In this document: positions 6,558 to 8,292 of the stretch, piece after piece | How the letters are laid out: each line of letters opens with the position of its first letter | Numbering within the stretch: position 1 is the stretch's first letter | Source: Deltaproteobacteria bacterium | Lineage (GTDB): Bacteria; Desulfobacterota; Syntrophia; Syntrophales; Smithellaceae | Assembly: GCA_019136325.1 (NCBI GenBank) | Contig: JAGVUJ010000038.1 | Span: forward strand, 1 to 8,292 | Direction of reading: 5' to 3' | Length of the DNA: 8,292 bases | Made by a program: the position numbers and the translations under genes | Notes under the pieces: generated by a model | Database searches by the model: none | Told to the model about the DNA's origin: nothing | Seen by the model: the letters and a program-made list of their open reading frames with translations, nothing else

Positions 6558-6809
6558 ATGATAGAAATAGCCGATGAAAACAAAAAACAACGTCGTATAG
6601 ACATGATCAGGGACGCGTTGATGGAAAAAGCCCCTCTGACGTATGCGGACCTGGAAACATCAGGACAGCTGGACGCGTTTCTGGAAAACCGCGAAGCGGA
6701 AATGATGGCCTATTTCACCGAAGCGCAAAATAAGGCATGGGAAGAGACGCTGTCCACGTTTCTGGATTTCTACGATCCTTCTTATGACGAAACCAATTCA
6801 CCCATGTAG
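6558..6809 (+). CDS. Small acidic protein of unknown function
   Basis: I do not recognise this 83-residue protein. It is strongly acidic (19 Asp/Glu against 8 Lys/Arg), has no cysteine, no signal peptide and no membrane segment, and looks mostly helical: a charged N-terminal helix (about 5-24), then LTYADLETSGQLDAFLENREAEM, and an aromatic stretch FLDFYDPSYDE near the end. It should be a soluble cytoplasmic protein. GAGGG (6547-6551) lies six bases before its ATG and overlaps the TAG stop of the SdpI-like gene. That makes translational coupling likely and is the main reason to trust it as a gene. It ends 52 bases from the convergent M23 peptidase stop; no terminator hairpin is evident in that gap. 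Confidence 0.68.
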   Translation: MIEIADENKKQRRIDMIRDALMEKAPLTYADLETSGQLDAFLENREAEMMAYFTEAQNKAWEETLSTFLDFYDPSYDETNSPM

Positions 6810-6861
6810 CGGTTGTTGAAACGGTCAGCAACGCAACGGTCCGGATTGAAACAGCGGTCTG

Positions 6862-8187
6862 TTAATTCTTTCTGACGGTGATGTTTTGTGGTCCGCCGGA
6901 AGTGGATACGGCCGAGAGCAATGCCGTCTGCAGATAATGATTTTTCCGTTCCGAATCTTTGGTGTCATAAAAAACAGCCAGGGCAAAAATTTGATCCATG
7001 GAAGCCACCAGCTTTCTAAACTCGGCAATTTGCGTTGACGGCACAGGATCAGCGGCGACGTTTTTCGCTTTGACCGGATTCATGGGAGTCCCGCCCTGTC
7101 TCATTTCAAAATGCAGGTGCGGTCCCGTAGCGAGACCGGTTGCTCCCACGTAACCGATTAAATCGCCCTGCAGAACTTTTCTGCCTTTACGCATTTCGCT
7201 GCTAATGCGGGAAAGATGACCGTAATAGGTTCGATAGCCGTTGTGGTGGGAAATGATGACGATTTTACCGTAACCGGATTGATAACCGGCAAAATTTACC
7301 GTACCGTCAGCAACAGCGCTGACCGGCGTGCCTTTCGCGGCAACATAATCAATCCCGTGGTGAGGCCGACGAACTTTCAGGATGGGATGCAGGCGACTGC
7401 CACTGAAATGAGAGCTTATCCGCCGGAAGCTCAGCGGCGCTTTCAGAAAAGCTTTGCGCAAAGACTGGCCCTGAGCATTATAATAAAGGGCTTTGCCGTC
7501 ACGCTCGTAAAGATAAGCGTTGTACGTCTGGTTGTTGTTGACAAATTCAATCGATAGGATTTTCCCGAATTTTTTAAATTCTCCGTCCAAGTATAATCCT
7601 TCCGCGATAATTCTGAACGTGTCCCCTTTGCGCAAATCGGTGTTAAAGTCGATATCCCAGGCCAGAATATCCGCCGCCTGCAGCGCGAGCAGATAATCTT
7701 CCCGCTCCGGACCGAATGAAGCAATCAGACTCTCCCGAATGGTACCGCCGATGGTCAGAATGCGGGTTTGATAGGGGATGTCATATTTACACGCCTGAAA
7801 GCATCCGTGAACACGATCAATTTTCAAAACCGTATGATCATCAATCCCATAGGTAAAGGAATTGATGTAGTTCTGTTTATCCAGGACAAAACTGTAGGGT
7901 TTGCCCGGCTGCAATTCCCGCAACGGATGAATGTTGGCGGACGCGTTTTTCATCTCGAACAAATCTTCCGTTCGCAAACCATATTTCGAAAAAATGGAAA
8001 AAAGGGTTTCGCCCTTCTCAATTTTATTATTGATGGATTTTAAGCGTTCAGCTTCCTGCAGGTTTTTTGTTTCTTCCGATACGACGATATCTTCTCCGGT
8101 GAAATAATGAATCAGAGGCTGATGCAGAGAGAAGAACCCGATCAAAACGAATAACATGACTGGCAAAAACAAAACTTTTCTCTTCAA
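6862..8187 (-). CDS. Membrane-anchored M23 murein endopeptidase (MepM/Csd3-like)
   Basis: A 441-residue periplasmic zinc endopeptidase expected to cut peptide cross-links in peptidoglycan during growth. Order: basic start plus one membrane helix (about 5-21), an OapA/LysM-like domain (about 55-115, KGETLFSIFSKYGL and LQPGKPYSF), a Csd3-type middle domain (GTIRESLIASFG at 148-159, LRKGDTFRIIAEG), and the peptidase M23 domain (about 255-372). Zinc and catalytic residues are all present: His276 and Asp280 in HHGID, His324 in YYGHLS, and His357/His359 in GPHLHFE. A tail of about 70 residues follows the domain. The start is TTG at 8187, with AAGGAG seven bases upstream. A periplasmic Cys129-x3-Cys133 pair could form a disulfide. 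It stands alone on its strand; the gene upstream of it is outside the window. Confidence 0.95.
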   Translation of the reverse strand: MKRKVLFLPVMLFVLIGFFSLHQPLIHYFTGEDIVVSEETKNLQEAERLKSINNKIEKGETLFSIFSKYGLRTEDLFEMKNASANIHPLRELQPGKPYSFVLDKQNYINSFTYGIDDHTVLKIDRVHGCFQACKYDIPYQTRILTIGGTIRESLIASFGPEREDYLLALQAADILAWDIDFNTDLRKGDTFRIIAEGLYLDGEFKKFGKILSIEFVNNNQTYNAYLYERDGKALYYNAQGQSLRKAFLKAPLSFRRISSHFSGSRLHPILKVRRPHHGIDYVAAKGTPVSAVADGTVNFAGYQSGYGKIVIISHHNGYRTYYGHLSRISSEMRKGRKVLQGDLIGYVGATGLATGPHLHFEMRQGGTPMNPVKAKNVAADPVPSTQIAEFRKLVASMDQIFALAVFYDTKDSERKNHYLQTALLSAVSTSGGPQNITVRKN

Positions 8188-8194
8188 AAACTCA

Positions 8195-8200
8195 CTCCTT
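8195..8200 (-). promoter_or_regulatory. Ribosome binding site of the M23 peptidase gene (AAGGAG)
   Basis: AAGGAG on the minus strand, seven bases from the TTG at 8187. It supports this non-ATG start, which also gives the basic-then-hydrophobic N-terminus expected of a signal anchor. Confidence 0.85.
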
Positions 8201-8220
8201 ATTCTGCAAATTCGGGGTAG

Positions 8221-8248
8221 GAATTACTTATTGTCGGAAATATGTCAA
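8221..8248 (-). promoter_or_regulatory. Candidate promoter of the M23 peptidase gene
   Basis: A perfect TTGACA (8243-8248) on the minus strand lies upstream of the gene. The best -10 at allowed spacing is a poor TAATTC (8221-8226, 16-base spacer). The -35 is convincing, the -10 is not. The remaining 8249-8292 is AT-rich, with no gene visible on either strand. Confidence 0.3.
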
Positions 8249-8292
8249 GGGAAAAAGCCCGTTTTTTACGGAAGTATTTGAAATAATTAATT

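Noticed and set aside
8246..8276. Plus-strand GGG-AAAAAG-CCC followed by GTTTTTT as a terminator
   Set aside because: The stem has only three pairs and no plus-strand gene ends nearby.
1..8292. Search for a CRISPR array, insertion sequence, tRNA or phage/defence cluster
   Set aside because: No regularly spaced repeats, no transposase or integrase frame, no tRNA-like arms, and all sizeable frames are accounted for by the listed genes or their shadows.

Overview
This is an ordinary chromosomal stretch with seven complete genes and one cut gene (lgt) at the left edge. It is densely coded, of middling GC, and has no mobile element, tRNA, rRNA or CRISPR array. The mix points to a Gram-negative anaerobe or facultative anaerobe, most likely one of the former Deltaproteobacteria (Desulfobacterota, perhaps near Syntrophales). 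The clues are a ~600-residue acyl-CoA dehydrogenase in its own transcription unit, an OapA/LysM-type periplasmic M23 peptidase, YhbY, and strong AGGAGG-like ribosome sites in front of GTG and TTG starts. The lineage is an inference from gene content, not a measured result.

Layout, left to right. Positions 1-1729 (minus strand) hold lgt (prolipoprotein diacylglyceryl transferase, C-terminus off the edge) and, upstream of it, trxB (thioredoxin reductase). The 155-base gap between them contains nested inverted repeats. Positions 1840-2139 (plus strand) hold yhbY, a small ribosome-assembly RNA-binding protein, divergent from trxB. Positions 2244-4240 form a self-contained acyl-CoA dehydrogenase unit on the minus strand. 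It has a near-consensus sigma-70 promoter (TTGACA-17-TATACT), an inverted repeat over the predicted transcription start, a perfect 16-bp palindrome beside the -35 box, and a strong intrinsic terminator. Positions 4309-6069 (minus) encode a SulP-family anion transporter with a STAS domain, read from a TTG start. Divergent from it, 6212-6809 (plus) is a two-gene unit: an SdpI-family membrane protein and a small acidic protein of unknown function whose ribosome site overlaps the upstream stop codon. Positions 6862-8187 (minus) encode a membrane-anchored M23 murein endopeptidase, also from a TTG start.

The genes do not form one pathway. They cover envelope work (lgt, M23 peptidase, SdpI-like protein), redox balance (trxB), ribosome assembly (yhbY), acyl-CoA oxidation and anion transport. 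I see no evidence for a new multi-gene defence, secretion or mobile system. The points most worth following are the doubly palindromic control region of the acyl-CoA dehydrogenase and the SdpI-like/small acidic protein pair. No stretch over 300 bases lacks a gene; the longest gap is about 176 bases (4133-4308).
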